A stretch of 64,000 nt of DNA from Lathyrus oleraceus (lineage: Eukaryota; Streptophyta; Magnoliopsida; Fabales; Fabaceae): positions 341,063,346 through 341,127,345 of the forward strand of contig NC_066585.1 of assembly GCF_024323335.1 (NCBI RefSeq). The letters run 5' to 3'. The notes under the pieces are model-generated. The model was given only the letters and a program-made list of their open reading frames with translations. It ran no database searches and was not told the origin of the DNA. Shown in pieces: positions 21,605 to 33,536 of this stretch (the stretch's first letter is position 1; every line of letters begins with the position of its first letter). The translations under genes were made by a program, and so were the position numbers.

Positions 21605-24600
21605 ATGACCGAATACGAAGCCGACAACGCTGCTGTCTGTGAATCCCTTGCTCAGGTGCAAGGAGAGATGAACTTGTTCAGGGGCAACATGGAGACCATC
21701 CTTTAGCTCCTCCAATCTCAGAGGAACCCTGCCTCTACTATTGCCAACGTCACCCGTGCTGCTGGGGTGACCATTCCTGATACAGCTGTTGGCACTATCG
21801 TCGACCCTCCGGCAGAAACTATGGTGCCTAACTCTGGAAACCGCCAGGTGGTCCCCATAGATCCTGCTAGGCTTGTTGCTTCCTATCCATGGGGAATGCC
21901 TCCACACCTTGTTGCTAGCCTCACTAGTGGGGGAGCTTTCTTCCCTCATTCGACTCTTACTGTTGCTGCTGGAAACTCTGGTTTCCCTTGGGTTCTCCCC
22001 GCTCTCCAAACTACCCTAGTCATTGTTGCTGACCCGGAGGACAACCAGGGTCAGGTCCCTGACAACCTCCCCAATGACAAAGAAGACTACCGAGGCCCGC
22101 GCCTCCATTTCCAACTGCCCAGTCAGGCAGGGGCACCTCAGGACCCCAATGCTCAATCTGGATTGCAATATTACCAACCTGCTACTGCTGCTCAGATCGT
22201 GCCACCAGGTTTCTCTTACCCGCCAATGTGGTTCAACCCGAGCATGCCAGCGCCAATCGCTCCTGAAGTCTCTCGACCGGCCAGCCAGGTCGCTCCTCCT
22301 GTTGTTGATCCGGCCAAATCGGTGGATTACCAACTCTTGGACAATAGAATAAGGGCCATTGAGGGCTTCTCTTCTTTTGGCATAGATGCTTGAGACCTCT
22401 TCTTGGTCCCGAACGTGGTGTTGCCTCAAAAGTTCAAGGTGCCCGATCTCCCCAAGTCCAAAGGCCTTAGCTGTCCCCGCAGTCATCTCACTATGTACTG
22501 TAGGAAGATGGCTTTGCACATTGATAACGACAACCTCCTGATTCATTGCTTCCAAGACAGCCTGACTGGGGCTTCCTTGGATTGGTATATGAGTTTGGAG
22601 CGCTCAAAGATCCGATCATGGAGGGACCTCTCCGAGGCATTTTTGAAACAATACAAGTACAACCTTGACATGGCTCCAACAAGGCTTCAACTACAGAACC
22701 ATTCGCAAAGATCTAATGAATCCTTCAAGGAATATGCTCAATGGTGGCGCGAAATGGCGTCTAGGGTTCGACCAGCACTATCTGACAATGAGTTGGTTGA
22801 CATCTTCATGGGTACACTGCAAAGGCTGTATTTTGAGAAAATGATTGGCAGATCATCAACAAACTTCGCCAATATGGTTACTATTGGGGAACATGTTGAA
22901 AGTGGGATGAAATCAGGGAAGATAATAGACACGACCATACAACAAACAGTCAATAAGAGACCACATGGGGGCTTCGCAAAGAAGAAGGAGGGGGAGGCAA
23001 ACGTTGTAATGGCGAAGGCTCGCCCCCGATATCGAGTTCTAATGACCCCTATGCCATACTATCCTTATCCGTCTGTCGCCGCAGCTCAATACCAGCAACT
23101 GCCTTTCCAGTATCAACCACAGAGAAGCAATCAACAATCAGCTCCTACTCAGAAAGATCAGAATCGATAATACAACCGTGACAATAGAGGGCAGAATCAG
23201 GGGCAGAATAACAGAGGAAATTATGGCAAGCGCACTCAGTATGACAAGATCCCAGTACCTTATACTGACTTGGTACCGTATTTGATCCATGTGGGGGGCA
23301 TTGTGCCAAAAGAAATCCCTCAGGTCGTGCTGCCTTACCATTATAAACATAACCCCAACACCTCATGCGCCTACCACGTCGGTCACGTGGGACATTCCAC
23401 CGAAGATTGTTGGCCATTAAAAAACAAAATACAAGACTTGGTTGATAGGAAAATCTTGACCTTCTCGGAGGAAAAGCCAAACGTAAAGACAAATCCTCTA
23501 CCTAATCATGATGGTCCCACGGTCAGTGTCGTCATTGAAGAAGAACCCGCAGAGCCTGTGAAGTGGGTCGAGGAGATGAAAACTCCGTTATCCGTTGTGT
23601 TGAGAAAACTTGAAGAATTCGGGTTTTTAGAAGGAGTACATAATGATTGCTTAGTATGTGAGTCTGATCCAGATGGTTGTGAGCAATTGAGAGAATGTGT
23701 GTAAGAATTGATGAATCAATGGTTAGTACAGTTCTCTAAGTCTAAAGCAGCCGAAGAGGTAGCAGTAATTGAACCGATAACAATCGTATACAGGAAGAAG
23801 AAGGTTGAAACTCCTCCCAAGAGGATTCAGCTGATTCATTTCCGTGTTCCAACTCCGTTCCCGTATCAGAATACCAAGGCAATACCTTGGAATTATGAGA
23901 CCACAACGTACTTGGGAGGAAAAGAAATTTGCATTCCTGATACAGAGATCGTCAACATCGCTGGAGCGGGAGGCATTACTCGAAATGGTCGTGTATTCAC
24001 TCCTAAATACACTCCTAGGGTGTCTCCAGCATCCACAGTTGCCTCGCCTAAAGAGAAGGCAACCCTTACGCCGACTCCGCAAGCAAAGACAATTGTACTC
24101 GCCACTCCGACCGTGACGACTGCTCCGGTGTTGACGAGAGTTATTGACAATGATAAAGCAGCAAAGGCCGAAGTCTCCAAGGGTAAAGGGTCGATGATTG
24201 AAAAAGAACAGTCTGATGATCACAAGAAGAGTATCACATTTGAGGAAAGTCAGGAATTCCTCAAACTAATCAGAAAGAGTGACTTCAAGATTGTTGAACA
24301 GTTGAATTAGACGCCTTCCAAAATATCAATTTTGTCTTTGCTATTGAGTTCTGAGGCTCATCACAAAGCATTGCTGAAAGTTCTAAATACCGCTCACGTG
24401 ATGCAAGATATCACGGTCGATCAATTTGACGACGTGGTTGCCAACATCACCGCCAGCAGGTATCTGGGATTTAATGAAGCAGAGTTACCTCCTAAGGGAA
24501 AGGCCCACAATAAAGCACTACATATTTCGGTCACGTGTACTGACTCCCTCTTATCACGAGTCCTTGTTGATATTGGATCCTCGCTTAATGTACTGCCAAA

Positions 24601-25354
24601 ATCTACATTAAGTCAGCTACAGTTTAAGGGGCCCGAGATGAGAACCAGTGCATTGATTGTTAGAGCTCTCGACGGTTCCCGAAGGTAGGTAATTGGGGAG
24701 GTCGATTTGCCTATTTGTGTTGGACCACACCAGTTCGATATTACTTTTTAAGTCATGGACATCAACCCAGCCTACAGTTGTTTGTTGGGCCGACCTTGGA
24801 TTCATGCCGCTGGGGCAGTCACTTCTACTTTGCATCAGAAGTTGAAGTACTTGATAGATGACAAGCTGGTAATTGTGTGTGGGGAAGAAGATTTGTTGGT
24901 CAGTGAACTCTCCTCCTTCAGATATGTTGAAACAGATGAGGGGATCGTCAAGGTTCCGCTCCACTGTCTAGAATTTGAAGATGTCAGTTCCGCCTCCGCC
25001 AACAACAATCAATCATCTGATACCATCCTATCCTCAGCGAAGAGTGCCAAGCAGACATTGGAGAAAGGCTCGCTTCCCGGTTGGGGCAAGGTCGTCGATA
25101 TGTCAGAAAAGCGCGACATGTTTGGTATCGGTTATCACCCAGCAACACGCAAGGTGAGTTCGAAGGAAAAGCAATTCAACCCGGTCAAGTTCAGTAGTGC
25201 CGACTATCAAAATGAGCATACCGTAGCAGTCATCGGAGAGTCTAGTGGTAATAAGCCAGGGGCACCCAGCCTTGTTTGCAGATGTCCTCCAGGATTCAAG
25301 CTTCCCAATTGGACGGCCACCGTGATACTTATGGTGTACTCGGAAAAAACATAA
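21605..25354 (+). pseudogene. Ogre B gag-protease exon, seven internal stops, one frame
   Basis: ATG 21605 (MTEYEADNA) opens the frame, which is kept without frameshift to 25354. Parts: Pro-rich matrix-like region to about 22330; capsid region with PNVVLPQKFKVPD, FQDSLTGASLDWY and FKEYAQWWREMA (22410-22930); zinc knuckle CAYHVGHVGHSTEDC near 23367; Cys-rich linker near 23640; AIPWNYETT near 23880; protease DIGSSLNVLPK from 24569; and tail. Stops are at 21704, 22391, 23168, 23702, 24308, 24686 and 24750. The stop at 24308 sits where A has a Gln codon. The protease triplet is D-I-G, as in A. No clear splice donor remains at the end, unlike A and C. Confidence 0.92.
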
Positions 25355-25599
25355 TGCATTTTGTTTTCTCCGTCCCTCGTCCCTGCCCGAGACGAGAGGA
25401 TAGCTTGTAAGGGCCCCCATGTTTAAAAGTATTATGTGAATAAATAAAAGTACTTTTTTGCATGCAAAACTCGTGTTCCTTTTCTTTCAGTTATTTTTCG
25501 TTTTCACTAAAAACAACGAAATGGCAAAAGATTTCTTTTTCTTTTTCCACTTTTTCTCAACAAAAAAAAAGCATACTAAAATAAGCTCATCATATGCAG
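25355..25599 (+). other. Intron region of Ogre B
   Basis: The acceptor ATATGCAG ends at 25599 and the exon continues in the same phase as in A and C. The donor GA|GTAATT is not preserved (GAAAAAACATAATGC region near 25344), so the site is probably degraded. Confidence 0.65.
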
Positions 25600-28488
25600 A
25601 GCAAATAAAATCAATGATTACAACGTGGCTAAAACCAATTGTGAATCTGGACTTCCAATCAACCAAGCTGAAGACGACAATGAGGAAGATTGCGAATTAC
25701 CAGTTGAACTAGCACGACTCCTTGAGCACGAAGAGAAAGAGATTCAGCTATACAAAGAACTAGTGGATGTTATTAACTTGGGTTCTGAAACTGACAAGAG
25801 GGAGGTAAAAGTTGGGGCATCTCTCGCCAAGCATGTACACTCTGAGTTGGTAGATCTGTTGCGTGAATATGTCGACGTCTTTGCTTGGTCATATCAAGAT
25901 ATGCCAGGGTTGGACACCAGCATTGTTGAACATCATCTACCGCTCAAGCCCGAATATCCTCCAGTCAAGCAGAAGCTCAGAAAGACCAGACCTGATATGG
26001 CACTCAAGATCAAGGAAGAGGTTAAAAAGCAGCTAGATGTTGGCTTCTTAGCCATTTATGAGTATCCGCAGTGGGTTGCTAATATCGTTCCAGTTCCTAA
26101 GAAAGATGGTAAAGTCAGAATGTGTGTAGACTATCGAGACCTCAATAGAGCCAGCCCAAAGGATGACTTCCCTTTGTCTCATATTGATGTTTTGGTCGAC
26201 AACACAACTCAATTCTCCTTCTTTTCTTTCATGGATGGTTTCTTCGGGTACAATCAGATAAAGATGTCACCAGATGATATGGAGAAGACAACCTTTATCA
26301 CACCTTGGGGAAATTACTGCTACAAAGTCATGCCACTCGGCTTGAAGAATGCAGGGGCAACATATTAACGTGCCATGGTAACACTCTTTCACGACATGAT
26401 TCATGAAGAGATCGAGGTTTATGTTGACAACATGATTGCCAAATCCAGGTCTGAGGAAGATCACTTGGTAAATCTGAGAAAGTTATTTGTCAGACTCCGA
26501 AAGTTTAAACTGCGTCTGAATCCGACTAAATGTACTTTTGGGGTCCGATCAGGTAAACTCCTGGATTTCATAGTCAGTCAGAAGGGTATTGAGGTTGATC
26601 AAGACAAAGTTCGAGCCATCCAAGATATGCCAGCTCCCCAAACAGAAAAAGAAGTTAGAGGCTTCCTTGGATGACTTAATTACATCTCCAGATTCATATC
26701 TCACCTGACAGCTACCTGCGAACCAATTTTCAAGTTGTTGAGAAAGAACTAATCGATTGTGTGGAACAACGATTGCCAAGGGGCATTCGATAAAATAAAA
26801 AAGTACTTGCAAGAACCACCAATATTGGTACCACCGGTTCCTGGTAGACCACTCATTATGTATCTGACAGTGTTGGATGAATCCATGGGATGCGTTTTGG
26901 GTCAACATGACGACACAGGCAAGAAAGAACATGATATCTACTATCTCAGCAAGAAATTCACTAAATGTGAGACCCGTTACTCACTTTTAAAGAAGACTTG
27001 ATGTGCCTTGACTTGGGTTGCTCGACGCCTGAGACAATATATGCTTTGCCACACTACTTTATTGATATCCAAGATGGATCCGATAAAGTATATATTTGAA
27101 AAGCCTGTTGTTACTGGTAGAATTGCCCGGTGGCAAATGCTGCTAACCGAGTATGATATACAGTATGTGACTCAGAAAGCAATAAAAGGGAGTGTTCTGT
27201 CTGACTTAGATGTACCAGCACATTGTCTAGCAATTGATGCCGATCCTGACGACATAAAGACGTTTTTGGAGAAACAACAATATCTCGAGGGTATATCCAT
27301 TACCGATAAGAAAGCTCTGAGAAGACTCTCTTCTAAGTTCTTCCTAAATGGTGATGTACTATACAAGAGGAATTATGATTCCGTACTACTCAGATGCGTA
27401 GATAGACACGAAGCTAGTACAATCATAAGGTCCATACACGAAGGCTGCGAGGGTGTACATGCGAAGGGTCCTGCTATGGCCAAGAAGATCCTCCGGGATG
27501 GTTATTATTAGACGACAATGGAGGTTGATTGCTACAACTTTGTGAAAAGATGCCATAAGTGTCAGATATATGGTGATAAGATATTTGTACCACCAACTCC
27601 ATTGAACGTTCTAACTTCTCCATGGCCTTTTTCTATGTGGGGCATCGATATGATTGGGATGATAGAACCCAAAGCTTCCAATGGACATCGATTCATCCTA
27701 ATCGCTATCGATTACTTCACGAAATGGGTCGAGGCTGCTTCATATGCCAATGTCACTCCACAAGTGGTTACTCAGTTTATCAGGAAGGAGATAAGCTACC
27801 GCTATGGGATACCTAGCAAGATCATCACTAATAACGCCAGTAATCTCAACAACACTATGATGAGGGAGTTGTGCGAGAATTTAAGATCGAGCACCACAAC
27901 TCTTCACCATATCAGCCCAAGATGAATGGTGTTGTAGAAGCAGCTAACAAGAATATTAAGAGGATCGTCCAGAAGATGCTCAAGACATACAAGGACTGGC
28001 ATGAGATGTTACCTTTCGCTTTACATGGTTACAGAACTTTAGTCCGCACATCCATTGGGGTAACTCCGTACTCTCTAGTTTATGTGATGGAGGCCGTCCT
28101 ACCAATCGAAATTGAGATTCCTTCACTCAGAGTCATCATGGAAGCAGATCTTGATGAAGCTGAATGGGTTCAATCTCGGTATGACCAACTGAATCTAATT
28201 GAAGAGAAGCGTTTGACGGTCGTGTGTCATGGTCAGTTATACCAAAGACGTCTCAAACAAGCTTTTGATAAGAAGGTTCTTCCTCGGTCATACCATGTTG
28301 GAGACCTTGTGCTCAAGAGATATTCTGCCATTCACTCGGACCCGCGAGGCAAATGGACTCCCAACTATGAGGGACCTTTCATAGTCAAAAAGGCCTTCTC
28401 AGGTGGGTCTCTAATCCTCACAACAATGGATGGGGAAGATTTGCCCTCGCCAGTGAATGTAGACATAGTCAAAAAATATTATGCCTAA
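25600..28488 (+). pseudogene. Ogre B pol exon, aRNase H deleted, broken
   Basis: RT has VDYRDLN near 26130, but the catalytic motif at 26419-26430 reads YVDN instead of YVDD. Stops are at 26366, 26672, 26750, 26999 and 27509. At about 27205 the frame passes from KAIKGSVLSD straight to LDVPAHCLAID: roughly 560 bp, encoding the extra Tat-type RNase H in A and C, are absent and the frame is kept. Integrase follows: zinc region CHKCQIYGD, WGIDMIG, NNASNLNN (the catalytic Asp position reads Asn), a one-base deletion near 27885, then NGVVEAANKN and the GPF region. In C the same stop positions read Gln, Arg or Trp. Confidence 0.92.
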
Positions 28489-29240
28489 AAAGAAATGATG
28501 AAAAGCCCGCTCGGTTAACCTCCGCAAGGTGAATCTAGGAAAAAGTGGTTATCCCGATGGACCAAAAAATGATTTGTCCATGCAAAAGTTAGGGAATATA
28601 GATGAAGCTCGATAAGTCGAAAACCCGAAAGGGCAGCTTAGGCAAAAAGGAGCATCCTGGTGGACAAAAAGAATCGAAAGATCCAGGCAAAAGTTAGGGA
28701 TAAAGGCATTGACTGTGATCCTTGAGTCTACATGTTACAAGCTAGATATCAGAGGGTCAAGAATCGATCCAGTCACCGTCAGCCGAAGCAAGGCATTGAG
28801 ATTCATATTATATGGTAGATTAAGGCCAATGTTGTAATCAATGGAGAAAATCATACAAAAATATTTCCCATTGCCATTTCAATTATTTTTTCAATTTTTA
28901 CAACATCCTCATTAAGGGCGTTTGCATCCTTGTACTCAACATATTTACAGATTCCATATCAATAAAATTCAGTTTATTCCACCAAACGTGTTTGTTCTAT
29001 GTTTTGTATGCAAAATAACTGACTTGTCTTAATCACATAATGCTCTAAAATTTCGGGGAACAATAAAAAGCTACATTAAAGAGAAATAATTTGCATTACC
29101 ATTGAAATCCGATGAACCTGATAGGTGATTGGTGACTCAACGGTAATGTTACTTGAATACCTGTGACATTCAATTGACTGGGGGCACCATGGGAACTCCA
29201 ACCTTTCAGTGTTCCTTAACAGGCAGGGGATTCCGTGATG
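28489..29240 (+). other. 3' UTR of Ogre B, left part, with hairpins
   Basis: Hairpin set: TGGAC/GTCCA (28558-28562 with 28576-28580); TAAGTCG, AAAA bulge, CCC, GAAA, GGG, CAGCTTA (28613-28640, one C.A mismatch in the outer stem); and a degraded last hairpin with a GAAA loop at 28676-28679 between TC and GA, inside TGGA/TCCA (28661-28685). The remainder to the C insertion shows no structure or coding signal. It resumes at 41580. Confidence 0.65.
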
Positions 29241-29245
29241 GCAGC
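29241..29245 (+). repeat. Target site duplication of C, left copy
   Basis: GCAGC immediately before the LTR end TGTCATAC; the same five bases follow the other LTR at 41575-41579. Confidence 0.85.
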
Positions 29246-30845
29246 TGTCATACGGTGAACTGGACTTTAGGTATTTTGCTTTTTATCGCAATGTCGCGGT
29301 TAGCAAGAGTCGCCACCGACTTTTCTTTTATCCCATAAGGAAAGGTGGAAAAGAACAGGAAAGACCTTAATTTTAAATTCTTAGGTTCGGGAGGTACTTT
29401 ATACGAAGGGAAGGTGTTAGGCACCCTTCGTATCCATGGTTATCCATGGGCTCTTAATTGCTCAATCATTTATGTTTTCTTTGTTTGAAAAAAAGCGGTT
29501 GAGAAATGTATGAAAATGTTTAGAAAATGAGAATTTAACTTTGTAATGATTCTTGCATGAATGTATACAAAGTAGTTATCTCGTTTAAGTTAGAAAATAG
29601 TTTAGAAAAATATAACTCGGCAATGATCCTAGTACGGATGTATGCTAAGTGGTGATTTTCCAAAAGAAGACGTTTGAAAGGTGCGAGGTATGAAAAGTAT
29701 ATTTTTTAGGTTATGACTGAGCAATTAAGGTTATACCTGTCCGAGGTCTTTCCGGGCATTTCCCATCCTTATGAGGGTAAAACTGTCCTTACTATTGAGA
29801 AGTAAGTAATTTTATCCTTGGGATGTTGAAGGGTCATCGTAGGGTCATCGATCGGTCATTGAAGGCAACAGTTGTGAGGATACCATAGCATTCGAAGGGA
29901 CTATCATCATTTAACCGTAGGCTACGCCGAAGGGACATCGAGGGACAAAATCGTATTTTCGAAGGCAACATCCGAGGGACCATGATTTATTCTATGATGA
30001 TTTAATCGAAGGGCCATTGCTAAGTGTATCCCCACATTCGCGGGACATGACCGATTTATACCGTAGTACCGTAAGGCCGCAAAAAGAGGTCCAAGATCAC
30101 TTATTTAAAGGTCATATTTTAAAGTCAATTAAGTAATTAAGTCCATACTAAAATCAATACATTAAAATTAATACATTGAAATTAAGACATTAAAATTAAC
30201 ACATTAAAATTAATTAGGCCACTTAGGGTGAGTCTCCACAAGGGTATCCCACAAATAAAGTGGAAGACCTAAACAGCAATCTTTTCCTGGGACATATGAA
30301 CCTTTGCAAAATTCAGCAAACGGGTTAGAACACCAAATCGGGGTGTAATCGAAGATTACACCAAAATAGTAATAGTATCAGGTAAGCAAAGCATAGTTAT
30401 AGTAAAACAGGTCAGATGGGCAAAGATCACAACAAAGCGAAGAAACAGCGGCATCCATTATAACAATTCAAAGTATCCAGGCATACTTAAGTCCACATGC
30501 AAAAACCTCAAATATATTTATGAATTAAATTATGATATCACATGCAAGTTAAGAACATAAAGCGATATCGCATGCAAATTAAGAAAATGAAGCTATAATA
30601 GTAATGCAAACCTGTTTGCAATCGAGTTACAATCTTGAGTTGGCGAGCCGGATTGAATTGGACGGAGGTAGCTTTGCGGCCGCCGGCTTTTCCTTCAGGG
30701 TTTCCTTTAGGGTTACCCGGGGTAAGTTAAACAGTAGTCTTGTAAAACACAATGCCTAAGCTGTTGGAAAAGTAAATGTGCAAAAGCGAAAACGGCCACG
30801 GAAAAAGGAATGTGAAAAAGCTCCCTTTTTAGGTTTTCAAGGTGG

Positions 30846-30855
30846 CTATTTATAT
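30846..30855 (-). promoter_or_regulatory. TATA box in C 3' LTR
   Basis: The minus strand reads ATATAAATAG, about 510 bp from the LTR start, so U3 is about 0.5 kb and R-U5 about 1.6 kb. Confidence 0.7.
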
Positions 30856-30990
30856 TAGTGTCATTAGGTCATGCATGTTGCCCAAAAAGTCTTCAACGTG
30901 CGCATGGATATAGTGGATGCAGGGCCCAACATTCCTCAACGGATCTTCAAATCTCCGAAGCGTTACCTGCGCCTACAAAGTAGGGGAATG

Positions 30991-31124
30991 GTGTGACGTT
31001 CGTCACACCATGTGTGACGCCCGTCCCATGGGTGTGCTGCGTGACGCTCGTCACGCCTTCTGTGACGCCCGTCACAAGGCTGTGTTGCGTGACGCTCGTC
31101 ACGCCCTCTGTGACGTCCGTCACA
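30991..31124 (-). repeat. Six TGACG..CGTCA palindromes upstream of the TATA box (3' LTR)
   Basis: Palindromes at 30991-31008, 31013-31028 (one arm mismatch), 31039-31056, 31061-31076, 31087-31104 and 31109-31124. Centres are 21, 27, 21, 27 and 21 bp apart, a 48-bp higher period alternating 18-mers and 16-mers. TGACG is the core bound by plant TGA-type bZIP factors, so an enhancer role is plausible but untested. Short Val/Thr-rich ORFs here are repeat artefacts. Confidence 0.8.
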
Positions 31125-31363
31125 GGCACAACATTTGTGTCTTGCGCTTTGGGCTGGGCTTTGCTGTTTGGTTCGTTTTCTTTTCTTTTTGCACCCCTTT
31201 TCTCCGCTTCCAAATAAACCACTTTCATATTATCACTGGGTGAGCGTGTAGGCCAGTTTGGGTCATTCGCGAGCTGGGCCTTTGTTCCTTTAAGTGTCAT
31301 AAAATGAGTCGGAGTGCCCTGAAATGTCTTGAAATATTAATGGGCAAATTTTGGGGTATGACA

Positions 31364-31372
31364 GCTGCCCCT
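31364..31372 (-). promoter_or_regulatory. Polypurine tract of C
   Basis: Minus strand AGGGGCAGC directly before the LTR start TGTCATACCCC. Confidence 0.82.
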
Positions 31373-31775
31373 GTTCAATATTCTTGAACCGAGAGAGTAG
31401 AATGGTATGTGCCGTTCGTGGTCTGGAGGTGAAAGATTATTGAACACTAGAATGCCCCGAAATTTTGCACTTGCCAATTAGTCTTGGTGGAGATGGGCTT
31501 AAAGATACCATCCAAGAAACTTGCTGAGGAGATTTCCAGATTGTGTCACCATTATGCTGTTGACTTCGTCGGGGAGTCAGAGTATGCTATACTGCTGGGG
31601 ATAAGGGATCAGAATAGATCGTACATTAGACCGTGTCTGAAGACCAGAGTGGGCTATCCATTAGGCAGATGACCTTGCTGAGGATGAAAAATCAGAACGG
31701 ATCGTACGCTAGATTGTATCTGAGTTGAAGATCCAAATGGGTCTTATGAGAGCCTGTATTGGAGTTGCAGGATGA

Positions 31776-32340
31776 GCCGTCCATTAGGCTGAATCTGATG
31801 ATAAAAGGGGGTAGTCGTACACTAGACTACACTTCAGACATGTACCGTACACTAGGTAGCATCTGAGGAGACAAAGGTCTTAATTGGGTCGTTCATTAGA
31901 CCGTATCAGAGCAGAATGAGCCGTCCATTAGGCCGAATCTGATGATAAAAAGGGGGTAGTCGTACACTAGACTACACTTCAGAAATGTACCGTACACTAG
32001 GTAGCATCTGAGGAGACAAAGGTCTTAATTGGGTCGTACATTAGACCGTATCAGAGCAGAATGAGCCGTCCATTAGGCCGAATCTGATGATAAAAGGGGG
32101 TAGTCGTACACTAGACTACACTTCAGAAATGTACCGTACACTAGGTAGCATCTGAGGAGACAAAGGTCTTAATTGGGTCGTTCATTAGACCGTATCAGAG
32201 CAGAATGAGTCGTCCATTAGGCCGAATCTGATGATAAAAAGGGGGTAGTCGTACACTAGACTACACTTCAGAAATGTACCGTACACTAGGTAGCATCTGA
32301 GGAGACAAAGGTCTTAATTGGGTCGTACATTAGACCGTCT
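31776..32340 (-). repeat. 144-145-bp tandem repeat, about 4 copies, in C 3' UTR
   Basis: Unit starts are at 31776, 31920, 32065 and 32209. Copies are nearly identical and contain shorter related words (CGTACACTAG, TTAGRCCG). It is analogous in place, but not in sequence, to the 105-bp array of A. Confidence 0.9.
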
Positions 32341-32487
32341 TGAAATAGTTGAAGGAATCATACGTTGGGCTGAATCAGAATGAACCGTATGTTAGGCTGT
32401 ATCTGATAATATCTGTACATGTTGTACTTGCAATAAATGTCTGGGATGGGCTTAAAGATGCCATCGTTAGGAGGATACTGAACTGTA

Positions 32488-32633
32488 GTCAGAATGAATG
32501 TCCCGGGAATTGTATCTGAGATACATATCTGGATCTTGTACATAATTGATAGAGGTGTCTGTCTGAATGAATGTTCCCGTGAATTGCATCTGGAATATGT
32601 ATCTGAGTCTTGTCTGTGATTGATAAAGGCGTC
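32488..32633 (-). repeat. 73-bp direct repeat, 2 copies, in C 3' UTR
   Basis: The units begin GTCAGAATGAATG at 32488 and GTCTGAATGAATG at 32561 and are imperfect. Confidence 0.65.
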
Positions 32634-33536
32634 TGCCTGGATGAGCCTTTTACTTTGACTATATCAGGAGGATAATTAACCCGCAAAGAAAGGTTAGCTT
32701 TATGCCATGTCATGATGCATGAGATATTTTATGCTTTCGAAAATAAATGCGAATGTTGTATGCATGCGTATGATGTGAAATGATGTAAGGAATGAGTTAT
32801 GCGTATGAGAAGTTCTGCTTGGAGACTCTACTGGGGAAAATAAATCCCCATCTACTGATTGGAGATACTTGTAATGATGACCCTTTCGCGGCAGGGGGTT
32901 GTTGACTTGGTCTGATGGCGGCAATATTCAACAGAGCCTGGCGGGGGATGGAGGAGAGGATCAATCTGTCTGATGGTGCCAACCTCTGTTGGGGGATAGC
33001 TGGCTGTGCCGGGGAATACTGCTCACTTCTTCTGGGGAAGAACAGGCTTGCTGGGGGAAGAGAATTGGTAGTGGGCTCATCGGGAGCATGATTAGACCTT
33101 ATCCTCGATCCCAAAGTCTTGTAGTAACTGCTATTGCTATTCTATGTACGTATTTTTGATAAACATTGATCATATTCAAATGCACATATTAATTCAAATT
33201 AAATCAATGGACATTTACGCAACCAAAACAGAAAAGTAAAAACAAAAGCATCTTTTTTTTTGAAAGAGGGTTGTATTGATTTTGAAAGGAGGCCTATAAA
33301 CAGGCAATTTGTGTACAAGGAGACAGAAATCCTAGTAAGAGGAAATTGTCGAAAACAAAGAGAAAGCTATGTGGAAGAAGTCCTATTGATTTCAAGCCTA
33401 CTACTGTCATTATGTCTTCGAGCATCTCATCCCTTGCTGTCGGATAGAAGTGATTGGCTTGGTCAGTCCCTCGAACTTGGATGAAAGTTGACTGAGAATG
33501 GGACATAGTCATACGCTTTAATCCCTAATTTTTGCC

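Larger units (their letters stand above)
29246..31363 (-). repeat. 3' LTR of C (2118 bp)
   Basis: Ends are an 8-bp inverted pair, TGTCATAC/GTATGACA. It is the direct repeat of 39456-41574. By eye I see one substitution (T at 30367 versus C at 40577) and one missing T in a T-run near 31199. On the minus strand it holds a palindrome array, a TATA box and then a long R-U5. Confidence 0.95.
31373..33536 (-). other. 3' UTR of C
   Basis: Non-coding sequence between the hairpin array and the polypurine tract. It contains two tandem arrays, listed separately. Short GGGGAAGA/TGGCGGC-type words recur at 32830-33060 without a clear period. I see no gene. Confidence 0.7.

Noticed and set aside
21428..22009. 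193-codon minus-strand ORF opposite B gag
   Set aside because: It lies across the gag start in the opposite strand and resembles no protein; a composition effect.
30917..31300. Repetitive ORFs on both strands in the C LTR (VTEGVTSVTQH, CDARHK types)
   Set aside because: They are translations of the TGACG palindrome array; no start context, and present only because the array is symmetric.
31776..32340. Regular repeats resembling a CRISPR array
   Set aside because: Contiguous tandem units with no unique spacers, in a plant retrotransposon 3' UTR.
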